Shown here: piece by piece, positions 43,766 to 52,368 of the stretch | Position numbering within the stretch: position 1 is the first letter of the stretch | Layout of the letters: each line of letters starts with the position of its first letter | Source of the DNA: Dinghuibacter sp035492835 | Lineage (GTDB): Bacteria > Bacteroidota > Bacteroidia > Chitinophagales > Chitinophagaceae | Length of the DNA: 64,000 bases | NCBI RefSeq assembly: GCF_035492835.1 | Contig: NZ_DATJIY010000066.1 | Coordinates: 1 to 64,000 of the forward strand | Direction of reading: 5' to 3' | Made by a program: the position numbers and the translations under genes | Notes under the pieces: generated by a model | Seen by the model: only the letters and a program-made list of their open reading frames with translations | Told to the model about the DNA's origin: nothing | Databases searched by the model: none

Positions 43766-44211
43766 AAGCATTATTGGAGAAATACTGGCAGGCGGAGACA
43801 AGCCTGGAGGAAGAGCAACGGCTGCGGGCGTATTTCCGCGGGTCGTCGGTCGACCCTTCGCTCCGGGAGTACCGGGCGGTATTTGGCTACTTCGGCGAGC
43901 CCGTGGCGGTCACGCTCCCGCCGGACTTCGACGAGCGGATGATGGCGCGGTTGCAGGCGCCGGTACGGCGATTGTATCATCGCGGATGGATGTACGCGGC
44001 GGCGGCGGTTGTGGGGGTCTGCCTGGTGATGCAGCTGACGCGCCCTGCCGCTCCTCCGGTCACTGACACCTACCAGGACCCCGCCCAGGCTTTTGCCGCC
44101 GTGCAACAGGCGCTCCGCGTGGTGTCGAACCGGATGAACAAGGGGAAGGAAATGACCCGGGCCGGTATGACCCGTCTTTCCAACAATTATCATTTGGCTT
44201 TTACAAACTGA
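43753..44211 (+). CDS. Anti-sigma-factor-like membrane protein
   Basis: Protein of 152 aa. The N-terminal helical part (EKYWQAETSLEEEQRLRAYF) resembles zinc-less anti-sigma domains. A transmembrane helix (about 78-95) and a short periplasmic tail follow. It overlaps the ECF sigma gene and is most likely its inhibitor. I see no zinc-binding HxxxCxxC motif. Confidence 0.75.
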   Translation: MEDIKALLEKYWQAETSLEEEQRLRAYFRGSSVDPSLREYRAVFGYFGEPVAVTLPPDFDERMMARLQAPVRRLYHRGWMYAAAAVVGVCLVMQLTRPAAPPVTDTYQDPAQAFAAVQQALRVVSNRMNKGKEMTRAGMTRLSNNYHLAFTN

Positions 44212-44218
44212 TTTTTTT

Positions 44219-44734
44219 ATGAAATCGAGCTTATTAATAGTAGTGCTGCTGGTGATTGGCCATGGCGCCTTTGCCCAGGACGATGCGATCGGAAAATTTT
44301 TTGGAAAATATCTCGACGACAGCCGGTTTACCGTGGTTTCCGTGAGCCCGAAGATGTTCCAGCTGATGGGCAGCATCAAGTGGGATACGGTTTCGGGAGA
44401 CGTCAGACAGGCGGTGCAGAAGCTCCAGAGCTTCCGGATGCTGAGCACCGAAACGACCCCCCGGCTGTTCTATAAGGAATTCCTTTCCCGGATCGACCGG
44501 ACACAATACGAAGACCTGATCACCGTCCGTGACAAGGACGACGACACCCGGTTTATGGTAAAAGAAGACGGGAAGGTCATCCACGAATTGCTGATGATTT
44601 CCGTGGACGAAAAGGGCTTCACGTTTATCAGCTTTGTCGGGGATATCAACCTGGATGCGTTATCCAGGCTGGGTACCGACATGGACATCAAGGGAATGGG
44701 CCAACTCAAAAACGCAAAAGTAAAAAAGCCATGA
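44219..44734 (+). CDS. DUF4252 family protein
   Basis: Secreted protein of 171 aa with a signal peptide ending at AFAQ. The mature part (KFFGKYLDDSRFTVVSVSPKMFQL, then the LVTV-like ITVRDKDDDTRFMVKEDG block) fits DUF4252, small Bacteroidota proteins of unknown function usually found with an ECF sigma factor. It starts 7 nt after the anti-sigma gene and overlaps the next gene by 4 nt. Confidence 0.85.
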   Translation: MKSSLLIVVLLVIGHGAFAQDDAIGKFFGKYLDDSRFTVVSVSPKMFQLMGSIKWDTVSGDVRQAVQKLQSFRMLSTETTPRLFYKEFLSRIDRTQYEDLITVRDKDDDTRFMVKEDGKVIHELLMISVDEKGFTFISFVGDINLDALSRLGTDMDIKGMGQLKNAKVKKP

Positions 44735-45201
44735 AACAACTATTATCTGCCATCTGCGTGATGGTCTGCTGCAGCGCCTGCGCACAGCAAAACGCCCTGG
44801 ACAAGTTCTATGACCAGTACAAGTCCAGTGACGCGCTCACCGGGTCGATATCCATCAGCCCGGGCTTCTGGTTGAGCACCAGCTTCTCGTCCCCGGCCGA
44901 TGAGAAGTGGAAGGACAAGGTCACCAACCTGCGCCTGCTGATCCTCGACGGGAAAAAGACACCCGGCGCGGCCGTGGACGCATCCGACCTCGCCCGCAAG
45001 CTCAGGGACGGTCACTTCGACGACCTGGTGAACGTCCGCAAGGGGCACCAGCTTTTCCAGGTGCTGGGCCGGGAATCCGACGGCATTTACAGCCAATTGG
45101 TTCTGCTGATGCGCGGAGACGACGACGGCGTCGTCTTTGCAGAGATCGACGGGAAGTTCACTTCGCACGACGTCGAAACCATACAAGGGTCCTTGCACTA
45201 A
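44731..45201 (+). CDS. DUF4252 family lipoprotein
   Basis: Protein of 156 aa, a relative of the previous one (LDKFYDQYKSSDALTGSISISPGFW). The signal peptide ends in CSAC, so this copy is probably lipid-anchored while the neighbour is not. It is the last gene of the sigma operon and shares an ATGA overlap with its neighbour. Confidence 0.83.
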   Translation: MKQLLSAICVMVCCSACAQQNALDKFYDQYKSSDALTGSISISPGFWLSTSFSSPADEKWKDKVTNLRLLILDGKKTPGAAVDASDLARKLRDGHFDDLVNVRKGHQLFQVLGRESDGIYSQLVLLMRGDDDGVVFAEIDGKFTSHDVETIQGSLH

Positions 45202-45234
45202 TCGGGAGAAATCCGTACCTTATAGGTAGCGCAA

Positions 45235-45798
45235 ATGACCCTCGCTGCCCATGATATGACACAAACCATCGGCACATTGCAGTTCGGCGATGTTGCATTC
45301 GACCTCGAGAAGACAAACCTGTACGGCATCCTGGAGCCCCATGGCCACATGACCTGGTGGATCGAGCTTTTCCCCCCGGGGGAAGACGACTACATCATGT
45401 TCAATGCCCTGACCTTCGACGGTGTATTTTCGCCAAACGGGCTGAGCGGCCGCTCCTGCAGCGGCGACGCCATCGAGCTCGATCTCTATGAGCATACCGT
45501 CCGCGTGAACGGCGAGGACCGTTTCCTCGACACCGTCGACATGACGTTCGGGGATTGGGACACCGTCGGTCAGTGCATACCGATAAGGGGCCGCGGTCTG
45601 GTGCAGGACGAGCATGGGAGCGGGCCCATCCCATACGCCTTCGACGCCCTCCTTCCCTTCGAAGGACTGAATATTTTCGAGACGTCCAGGGAGGAAGCGC
45701 ACCGTTTTCTCACCACCCATCTGGGCCGCCGCCCGGTGACGCTGAAGTTCGAAACGGCGCCCAGCGGTCTGCGGGCGATGTTCAGCGGACAGTTCTGA
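45235..45798 (+). CDS. Hypothetical protein
   Basis: Protein of 187 aa; an alternative ATG lies at 45256. It has no signal peptide or membrane segment. The composition (many Gly, Asp and aromatic residues in alternating strands, such as GHMTWWIELFPPGEDDYIMFN) suggests a beta-sandwich or beta-barrel. I do not recognise a family. The last 17 nt overlap the convergent GluQ-like gene. Confidence 0.6.
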   Translation: MTLAAHDMTQTIGTLQFGDVAFDLEKTNLYGILEPHGHMTWWIELFPPGEDDYIMFNALTFDGVFSPNGLSGRSCSGDAIELDLYEHTVRVNGEDRFLDTVDMTFGDWDTVGQCIPIRGRGLVQDEHGSGPIPYAFDALLPFEGLNIFETSREEAHRFLTTHLGRRPVTLKFETAPSGLRAMFSGQF

Positions 45799-46597
45799 GG
45801 ATGCCCTCGAGCATTCCATGGATACGGTCATAGACCTTGTCAGCGGGTACGCCTTTTTTCCGCATGGATTGGATGGACGTCGAGCCGGCGGATTTGGAGA
45901 GCTTGTGACCGGCGGAGTCGGTGAGTAAAGGGTGGTGGAAAAAGGTTATGTTTTCGAAATGGGGCTCGTTCAGCGTTTGCGCCAGGTAAAGTTGCGCGAG
46001 CGTGGAGTTCCACAGGTCTTCGCCCCTTACTATGATGGTCGTTTTGAAGTGCAGGTCGTCGATGACCGACGTCAGTTGATAGGCGGGGAAGCCGTCTTTT
46101 TTACGGACGACGAAGTCGCGCATGTCTTCCGGGAGCGCGGCCCGGACCCCGTCGCCGTGCGATGCCTCCTTCACGGTGAGCACCCTGTCGTCGGTGGCGA
46201 TCCGCCAGTTAACGTCATTCGTCTCCAGGGGGATGTGTTTGTCCTTGCAGGCGCAGGCCCTTTGCTGGAGCTGCGCACGGGAGCACACGCAGGCGTAGAG
46301 ACGCGGTCGTAGCTTTTGCAGGGCCTGCTCGTACAGGCTCATCCGGTGTATCTGCGCGTACGCCGCTTTGTAGTCCTCCAGGTTTTCCGGGCCCTCGTCC
46401 CAATCGATTCCCAGGTATTGCAGCGTGTCGAAAATGTCCCGTACGTATTCCTCGCTGACGCGGTCGCGGTCCATGTCGTCGATCCGGAGCAGCACGCCGG
46501 CGCCGTAGCGCTGCGCGATCCTTTTCGTGAGCGCGAAGGAGAGGGCGTTGCCGAGGTGCAGGAAGCCACTGGGGGTGGGGGCGAGGCGGGTTTTCAT
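45782..46597 (-). CDS. gluQ: Glutamyl-Q tRNA(Asp) synthetase-like protein
   Basis: Protein of 271 aa, the size of a glutamyl-tRNA synthetase catalytic core without an anticodon domain. The class I signatures are visible: PTPSGFLHLGNA (HIGH) and HKLSKSAG (KMSKS). Zinc-binding cysteines lie in the CVCSRAQLQQRACAC segment. GluQ-type enzymes charge glutamate onto the queuosine base of tRNA(Asp). The ATG at 46597 overlaps the amidotransferase stop; a longer open frame is a shadow. It is the third gene of a tightly overlapping operon. Confidence 0.88.
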   Translation of the reverse strand: MKTRLAPTPSGFLHLGNALSFALTKRIAQRYGAGVLLRIDDMDRDRVSEEYVRDIFDTLQYLGIDWDEGPENLEDYKAAYAQIHRMSLYEQALQKLRPRLYACVCSRAQLQQRACACKDKHIPLETNDVNWRIATDDRVLTVKEASHGDGVRAALPEDMRDFVVRKKDGFPAYQLTSVIDDLHFKTTIIVRGEDLWNSTLAQLYLAQTLNEPHFENITFFHHPLLTDSAGHKLSKSAGSTSIQSMRKKGVPADKVYDRIHGMLEGILRTVR

Positions 46598-47316
46598 AAC
46601 CCCGCCTCCCCGAGCCATGTCTTTAGGACCGTCCCCATCAGCCGGTTGCACTCGTCGATGTGCTCCGCGCCGGCGCGGATGGCCCCGGGCGTTTGGATGT
46701 AGGGGCCGGTCTCCGCGAGCTCGGCGGCGCCGTGGGTGAGCATGTCATCAAGCAACGCGGGGGTGACTTCGGGGTGGAACTGCAACCCTACGACCCGGGC
46801 GTTCCATTGGAAGGCCTGGCAGCTGTTGGCGTCGGTGCGGAGACAGTCGGCGGCGCCCGGCGGGATGTCGAACTGGTCGCCGTGCCAGTGGAAAACGGTG
46901 GGGTGGTCCCGGAAAAGGGAGGGGAGCCAAGAGGGCATGGTCGTACCCTTGGCGACGGCGGGCATGGGGTGAACCGGGAACCAGCCGATCTCTTTGTGGG
47001 GGGCGCGGTGGACGCGGGCGCCCAGGGCGTCTGCCAGGAGCTGCGCGCCGAGACAGACCCCGAGTATGTGTTTGTCCGCGGCCAGGCAGTCGCGGAGAAA
47101 GGCCTTTTCGCGGGTGAGCCAGGGATGGTCCCGCTCGTCATAGATGCCCATCGGGCCGCCCATGATGACCAGGGCGTCTATGTCTTCTACGGGTGGTATC
47201 CGGGCGTCAGGCTGGAAAAGCGGGGTGGCGGTTACGGCGTGTCCGTGGGTCTGGAGCCACGACAGGATAAAGCCGGGGCTCTCGAAGGAGACGTGTTGCA
47301 GGTAGTGCACTCTCAT
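46594..47316 (-). CDS. Class I glutamine amidotransferase-like protein
   Basis: Protein of 240 aa with the GATase-1 fold. The nucleophile is C88 in GVCLGAQLLA, and the His-Glu pair is in LQFHPEVTP. It is a stand-alone domain like YfeJ/GuaA-N proteins that act on unknown substrates. It starts in an ATGA overlap with the phosphoesterase and ends in an ATGA overlap with the GluQ-like gene. Confidence 0.9.
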   Translation of the reverse strand: MRVHYLQHVSFESPGFILSWLQTHGHAVTATPLFQPDARIPPVEDIDALVIMGGPMGIYDERDHPWLTREKAFLRDCLAADKHILGVCLGAQLLADALGARVHRAPHKEIGWFPVHPMPAVAKGTTMPSWLPSLFRDHPTVFHWHGDQFDIPPGAADCLRTDANSCQAFQWNARVVGLQFHPEVTPALLDDMLTHGAAELAETGPYIQTPGAIRAGAEHIDECNRLMGTVLKTWLGEAGL

Positions 47317-48065
47317 ATCGTCAATACTTTGTCAGGGATGAATCCCTGATGTTCACCGTAGGCGACATAACCCAGCTGGTTTGTATGCAGGGTGGTGCCG
47401 CCGATGGTGAAGTCGGTTATGTTGCAGTGATGATGTCCGTAGATCCAATGGGCGGGGCCCTCCCGCTCGATGAGACCGCCCAGCTCCACGGCAAAGGCCT
47501 GGCTGAGCGCGCTGCCCAGGTACTTGGGGGGATAATGGCGGAAAGTGGGTACGTGGTGGGTGACGACGACGGTAGGGACGTCGCTTGGTTCCCGGAGGGC
47601 TTCCGTGAGGAAGTCCAGACAGGTATCGTGGAGCGCGTTAAAGAGCGGGGCGGTCAGCCGGCCGCCCTGGTAACGGATGACGCTGAAGTCGTTCATCCCC
47701 CTCTCGATGGACCAGGCGTTCTCGGGGCCGATCCGGGACCAGAGGGTGGTGAAGACCAGGCGGACGGCGTCGAGGCGAACGGTCGTATCGTTGACCAGGT
47801 GTACATTTGGTCTTTTATTGTCGGACAGTCGTCCGGGGGCTACTTCCCAATCGTAATACTCGTGGTTGCCCGGGAGCCAGTAGACCTGCTCCCAATTCCG
47901 GGAGACGAAGTCCCAGAAGTCCTTGTGGCGGCCCTGGCTTCGGAACGGGACGACATCGCCCGCCAGTATAAGCATGTCCCCCGCGGGTATCAGCGGGTGA
48001 CGTTCCAGGAATTCCCTGTTCTCGCGGAATTCGAGGTGCAGGTCGGAGCAGTATTGTAAGACCAC
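47313..48065 (-). CDS. Metallophosphoesterase
   Basis: Calcineurin-like phosphoesterase of 250 aa. The metal motifs are in order: SDLH, AGDVV, GNHEYY and YGHHH. The best start is the GTG at 48065, because it places the first beta strand (VLQYCSDLH) at the N-terminus; the frame is open further, but this part is antisense to the LytTR gene. It is the first gene of the operon with the amidotransferase and GluQ-like genes. The substrate is unknown. Confidence 0.9.
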   Translation of the reverse strand: MVLQYCSDLHLEFRENREFLERHPLIPAGDMLILAGDVVPFRSQGRHKDFWDFVSRNWEQVYWLPGNHEYYDWEVAPGRLSDNKRPNVHLVNDTTVRLDAVRLVFTTLWSRIGPENAWSIERGMNDFSVIRYQGGRLTAPLFNALHDTCLDFLTEALREPSDVPTVVVTHHVPTFRHYPPKYLGSALSQAFAVELGGLIEREGPAHWIYGHHHCNITDFTIGGTTLHTNQLGYVAYGEHQGFIPDKVLTI

Positions 48066-48104
48066 CAGGGCAAATATGAGGAATAAAATGGTATCTTTCT
48101 GATA

Positions 48105-48812
48105 ATGCAACCTTCCTACGCCTGCATAATCGTCGACGACGATGAAGTGGACCGGCTCACCACTGTCAGTTTTGTGGAACGCTTTCCCTTTTTGGAAATA
48201 AAGGGTATTTGCTCCTCCGCCTACGAGGCCCTGGGCGAAGCCCGAAAAAGCAAGCCCGACGTGCTTTTCCTGGATGTGGACATGCCCGGTATGGATGGGC
48301 TCGAGCTCCGGGAGTCGCTGCTGGGAATTCCCGCCTGCATCTTTATCACGTCTTATCCCGAATACGCCGTCGACGCCTTCGACCGGTCGGCCCTCGATTT
48401 TCTGGTCAAGCCCATCCGGGCTGACCGTTTTGCGTCGGCCATGGAGAGGCTGAAGCAGTACCTCGAAGCCCGCCGGAAGTCGGACCTCTACGACTTTTCC
48501 CTGAACGTGGACACGATCTTTATCAAAGAGGGCTACGACCATATTAAACTCAAGCTCCAGGACATCCTTTACCTGGAGGCGCTCAAGGATTATACCGGGA
48601 TCATCACCTCCCAGAAAAAACACTGCGTCCTTTCTCCGCTGGGCGCCCTGCTAAAGGAGGAAGCTTTCCGGTCCTTTGTCCGCATCCACCGCAGCTATGC
48701 CGTGCAAAAAAGTTATGTCCGGCAGGTGACGCCCTCCCAGGTGACGGTGTACAACACGCCCCTCCCGGTGGGACGGCAGTATAAGGACAATGTAAAATTG
48801 CTGCTGGAATGA
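48105..48812 (+). CDS. LytTR family response regulator
   Basis: Protein of 235 aa. The receiver domain (1-120) has acidic residues 11-13 and the phosphate acceptor D57 in LFLDVDMPG. The LytTR DNA-binding domain (about 140-235) has the ILYLEALKDYTGIIT motif and the RIHRSY motif. A promoter-like TATCTTTC lies at 48092-48099, but too close to the ATG for a normal leader. It shares an ATGA overlap with the kinase gene, forming a two-component pair. Confidence 0.93.
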   Translation: MQPSYACIIVDDDEVDRLTTVSFVERFPFLEIKGICSSAYEALGEARKSKPDVLFLDVDMPGMDGLELRESLLGIPACIFITSYPEYAVDAFDRSALDFLVKPIRADRFASAMERLKQYLEARRKSDLYDFSLNVDTIFIKEGYDHIKLKLQDILYLEALKDYTGIITSQKKHCVLSPLGALLKEEAFRSFVRIHRSYAVQKSYVRQVTPSQVTVYNTPLPVGRQYKDNVKLLLE

Positions 48813-50797
48813 GGTTCCCCCCGCTTGTCTTTTTGATGGGCGCGGCCTTTGCGGTTACGGCCTTTGCGGGCGCAGCCGTTGCGCAGAACAAGGCGGCGGT
48901 GCTGATAGCCAAACTGCCGGTGACCAAAGACACGGCCAGGGGGTATGTCTATAACGACATATGCAACTTCTACGCGTCCTCCCAGGCGGACTCGGGTCTT
49001 TATTGGGCCCGCGAAGCCATCCGTTACACCGAAAGCATACACTGGAAAAAGGGGATCGGTTTTTTTCATTCGCTGGCAGGCCGCATGAACAACGACCTGG
49101 CCCGGTATGACGCCGCCCTGAAGGAATTCGACACGGCGATGTCGATATTCATCGCGATCAGGGACACCGCCAAGATGATCTCCACGATCAACGACATCGG
49201 CGTGTCCTATATGAACCGCTCCAGGTTCGACCAGGCGGCGCCATACTTTTTCCAGGCGCTCAGCCTGGCAGAGGCAAAGGGTAACAAGAGCCTCGCGGCC
49301 GTGGCCAACAGCAACATCTCCGATTTGTATTACGCCCAGAGCGACTGGCAAAGGGCCATCCGTTACGATACGCTGGCGATCGGCCTTTATGGCGAGGTCA
49401 GGGATTCCACCGGTCTCGCCAATGGGTATCTCGGGCTTGCCAACGCCTACCTGAAAACCAGCGATACGGCCGGCGCCAGGACCTATTATGCCAAGGCGGC
49501 CGCCATGGAAAAGGCGGTCGGCAATGACTTCGGCCTCGCCGAGGTGTATACCAACGAAGCGGTAACGCGCAGCCGCGTCCCCGACGCGCTTGCCGAACAG
49601 CTGCGGGCCCAGGCCATCTGGGACCGGGTGAGCCCCCTGCACAGCATTTCCATCAATAATACGGGCAACATCGGGCTGTCCTATAAAGCCCTGGCGACAG
49701 CGGATACGCCCGCCAACCGGGAATTGCTCCACAAAGCCGAAACCTATATGCTCAAAGCCATCGACATGAGCCGGAAGGTGGCGGACAGCGGCGGAGTCGC
49801 CTATTTTACCGGCGTGCTCGCGGAGTTGCAGGGGCTGATGGGGGATTATAAAGACGCCTACGAGAATTTTCACAAATACCAGGACGAAGAGGACAGCCTT
49901 CACTCCCAGGAAAGCAAGAACAAGCTGGCAGAGCTGGAGGAGCTACACGAGGTCGCCCTGCGCGATAAGCAGATCGAGATCACGCGGCTCAACCTCCTGG
50001 CGGAAAAACGCCGCCGTCTGGTCCTGATCGTCGGGCTTTGCCTGGTGGGCGTGATCGGGGTGCTGCTTTTCTTCCAGAACCGCGCCAGGCAGCGCACCAA
50101 CGTCCAGCTCCGCCGGCTCAACAAGGACCTCGCCGCCGCCGAAAAGGTCAAAGCCAAATTCTTCGCTATCCTCAGCCACGACCTCCGGAGCCCCATCGCC
50201 GGTTTTATCAACTTCATCAACCTCCAGCGGGCCAAGCCCGACCTCCTCAACGCCGCAAAGGTCGCCGCCCACCAGCAAAAGATCGCCGACTATGCCGAAG
50301 GCCTGCTGAGCAGCATGGAGGCGATGCTCCTCTGGAGCAAGGGACAGATGGAAAGCTTCACCCCGGAATCGCGCCCCGTTCCGGTGAGCGCGCTCTTCCG
50401 GCACCTAGCCATATTTTTCGCGGGCCAGGAGAACTTGTTGTCGTTTGTAGAAGAGGGGGAGCTGACGCTCTATTCAGATGATAACTATGTCAAGACCATC
50501 CTGCACAACCTCACCGCCAATGCGCTCCGCGCCGTCGCTGCCCAGCCGGGCGGGCGGGTGGAGTGCCGGGCATTTGCGTCTGGCGGGCGCGTCGCCCTTG
50601 AAATCCGCGACAACGGGCCGGGGATGACGCACGAGCAGCTCCGGGCGATCGAGGAGGACCGGCCGCTCAGCCAATCCTCCCGCGGATTTGGGTTGCATAT
50701 CGTCCGGGACCTCGCGCGGGCGATCGGTTGTCGCATCAGCGTCACTTCCGAGATCGGCGCGGGGACGACATTCCATCTCGGGTTTGCCGCTGCTTAA
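48809..50797 (+). CDS. Sensor histidine kinase with periplasmic TPR domain
   Basis: Protein of 662 aa. After a signal peptide, residues about 30-380 are TPR repeats. A transmembrane helix is at about 404-422, then a coiled-coil linker, the phospho-acceptor H457 in ILSHDLRSPIAGF and an ATPase domain (N box HNLTANALRAV, G1 IRDNGPGM, G2 RGFGLHIVRD). LytTR regulators are more often paired with LytS/His_kinase-type kinases; this HisKA-like HDLRSP box is less typical of such pairs. It probably senses a protein ligand through its TPR domain. Confidence 0.92.
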   Translation: MRFPPLVFLMGAAFAVTAFAGAAVAQNKAAVLIAKLPVTKDTARGYVYNDICNFYASSQADSGLYWAREAIRYTESIHWKKGIGFFHSLAGRMNNDLARYDAALKEFDTAMSIFIAIRDTAKMISTINDIGVSYMNRSRFDQAAPYFFQALSLAEAKGNKSLAAVANSNISDLYYAQSDWQRAIRYDTLAIGLYGEVRDSTGLANGYLGLANAYLKTSDTAGARTYYAKAAAMEKAVGNDFGLAEVYTNEAVTRSRVPDALAEQLRAQAIWDRVSPLHSISINNTGNIGLSYKALATADTPANRELLHKAETYMLKAIDMSRKVADSGGVAYFTGVLAELQGLMGDYKDAYENFHKYQDEEDSLHSQESKNKLAELEELHEVALRDKQIEITRLNLLAEKRRRLVLIVGLCLVGVIGVLLFFQNRARQRTNVQLRRLNKDLAAAEKVKAKFFAILSHDLRSPIAGFINFINLQRAKPDLLNAAKVAAHQQKIADYAEGLLSSMEAMLLWSKGQMESFTPESRPVPVSALFRHLAIFFAGQENLLSFVEEGELTLYSDDNYVKTILHNLTANALRAVAAQPGGRVECRAFASGGRVALEIRDNGPGMTHEQLRAIEEDRPLSQSSRGFGLHIVRDLARAIGCRISVTSEIGAGTTFHLGFAAA

Positions 50798-52368
50798 TAC
50801 CCCGGATTCTGACTCAGGTTCGGGTTGTTGTCCCGGTCGTTTTGGGGGATGGGATATAAAAGCTTGCTGGCGGTGACCTGGTACCCCAGACTCACGCCCT
50901 TGCCGTCGACCTGACCGTTCATCAGGTCGATCGTGTATTGGGCGCCGAAACGGAGGAGGTCATACCAGCGTTCGCCTTCGAAGGCCAGCTCCAAACGGCG
51001 TTCGTTCAGGATGGCCAGGGCGACGTCGGTTTGCGACACGGCGGTCGTCGGGGGGAGGTCGACGCGGGCGCGGATGGCGTTCAATAAAGGGATGGCGTCG
51101 CTGGTCTGACCGAGGACGTTGAGCGCCTCGGCTTTCAGGAGGATGATGTCCGCCAGGCGGAGGAGGACGAGGTTGTCGCCGCTGCCGCCGCTCCAGCCGC
51201 CGGGCCAGTTACGGCCGATCTTCCAGACGTAGGGAATGGTGTCGGTGGACGCGTAGTGCGTCGGACTGGCGACGGGGTTGGCGGAACCGGGGCCGTTGTA
51301 TTCCCAGGTGATGGAGGACTTGTAACGGACCATGTCGCCGGCGGTCTTGAAGGCTCTTACCAGGTCCTGGGTCGGCGGCGCAAACTTGACCCAGTATTGT
51401 GCCTGTACGGAGGGCGGCAGCATCAGACCCTGGGCGTACCCATGGTCCGGGGTACCCTCGGTGTGCTGCAATTCAAAGATGGATTCCACGCTGTTTTTAT
51501 GCTGGCTGTCGAAGAGCCAGTCGAAGTTGGACAGCAAGGCATAGCCGGCCGCGCCGGCGCCCCCGTACTGCGGGGGCAGTACTTTGTCGCAATAGGTCAG
51601 GCAATCCCGGTAGTCGCCGGTCTGCGCGTAGACTTTTGCCAGGACGGCTTCGGCGGCGCCTTGCGTGGCACGGCTGTGGCTGTCGGCGTTGTCGCTGTAG
51701 GCGACCGGCAGGAAGGCCTCGGCGTCCTTGAGGTCCTGTATGATCTGGGCGTACACGCTGTCGACGGGGCTGCGCGATTTGAGCGTATTGGGGTCGACGG
51801 TGATGGTGTGCAATTGCAGGACGACGGGGCCGTAGTTCCGGACAAGATGGGAATAGTGGTATGCCCGCAGGAATTTTGCCTCGCCGAGGATCTGCGCCTT
51901 ACGGGTAGCGGTCAGCGCGGGATCGGTGATGCCCGGCACGTCGTCCAGGATCAGGTTGGTCGCGCCGATATCCATGTACAGCTCGTACCAGTCTTCAGAT
52001 ATGGGCTGATTGTCGGTTGCCACGGAGGTGAAGTTATCCACGCCGTCGATGTCGGGGGCGCTTCCCCCCGAGTAATTGTTGTCCGACCGGACGTCGCCGT
52101 CGATCAGGTAATTCCAGTTATAATACCAATACGTGCTGTTGGCCATAAGCGAATAACAACCCACGATCGCCGCTTCCGCGTCGGCGGCGCTTTTGAAGTC
52201 GCCGGAGGTCAGGGTGTTCTGGGGCGTCTGGTTCAAGAAGCTTTTGCTACAGCCGCTCAGGCCGGCGAGCGCGAGCGCGAGTGCAAGGCAGGCCGCGAGG
52301 CCGGGCGCGAGCCGGGGCGCGAGGTCCGCCGTCGGGAAAGGGCAATATCGTCGTTGCATACGCATCAT
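50794..52368 (-). CDS. SusD/RagB family nutrient-binding lipoprotein
   Basis: Lipoprotein of 524 aa, partner of the STN-type SusC upstream. The signal peptide ends in the lipobox LSGC. The SusD block NERRLELAFEGERWYDLLRFG lies near residue 470 and the protein ends in QNPGY, the same as the SusD at 8-1561. The ATG at 52368 (or 52365) overlaps the susC stop; the longer open frame is antisense noise. The N-terminus before the lipobox is unusually long and Ala/Leu-rich. Confidence 0.95.
   Translation of the reverse strand: MMRMQRRYCPFPTADLAPRLAPGLAACLALALALAGLSGCSKSFLNQTPQNTLTSGDFKSAADAEAAIVGCYSLMANSTYWYYNWNYLIDGDVRSDNNYSGGSAPDIDGVDNFTSVATDNQPISEDWYELYMDIGATNLILDDVPGITDPALTATRKAQILGEAKFLRAYHYSHLVRNYGPVVLQLHTITVDPNTLKSRSPVDSVYAQIIQDLKDAEAFLPVAYSDNADSHSRATQGAAEAVLAKVYAQTGDYRDCLTYCDKVLPPQYGGAGAAGYALLSNFDWLFDSQHKNSVESIFELQHTEGTPDHGYAQGLMLPPSVQAQYWVKFAPPTQDLVRAFKTAGDMVRYKSSITWEYNGPGSANPVASPTHYASTDTIPYVWKIGRNWPGGWSGGSGDNLVLLRLADIILLKAEALNVLGQTSDAIPLLNAIRARVDLPPTTAVSQTDVALAILNERRLELAFEGERWYDLLRFGAQYTIDLMNGQVDGKGVSLGYQVTASKLLYPIPQNDRDNNPNLSQNPGY

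Noticed and set aside
48066..48623. N-terminal extension of the metallophosphoesterase frame.
   Set aside because: It is antisense to the LytTR regulator and lacks domain features; a GTG at 48065 fits the fold.
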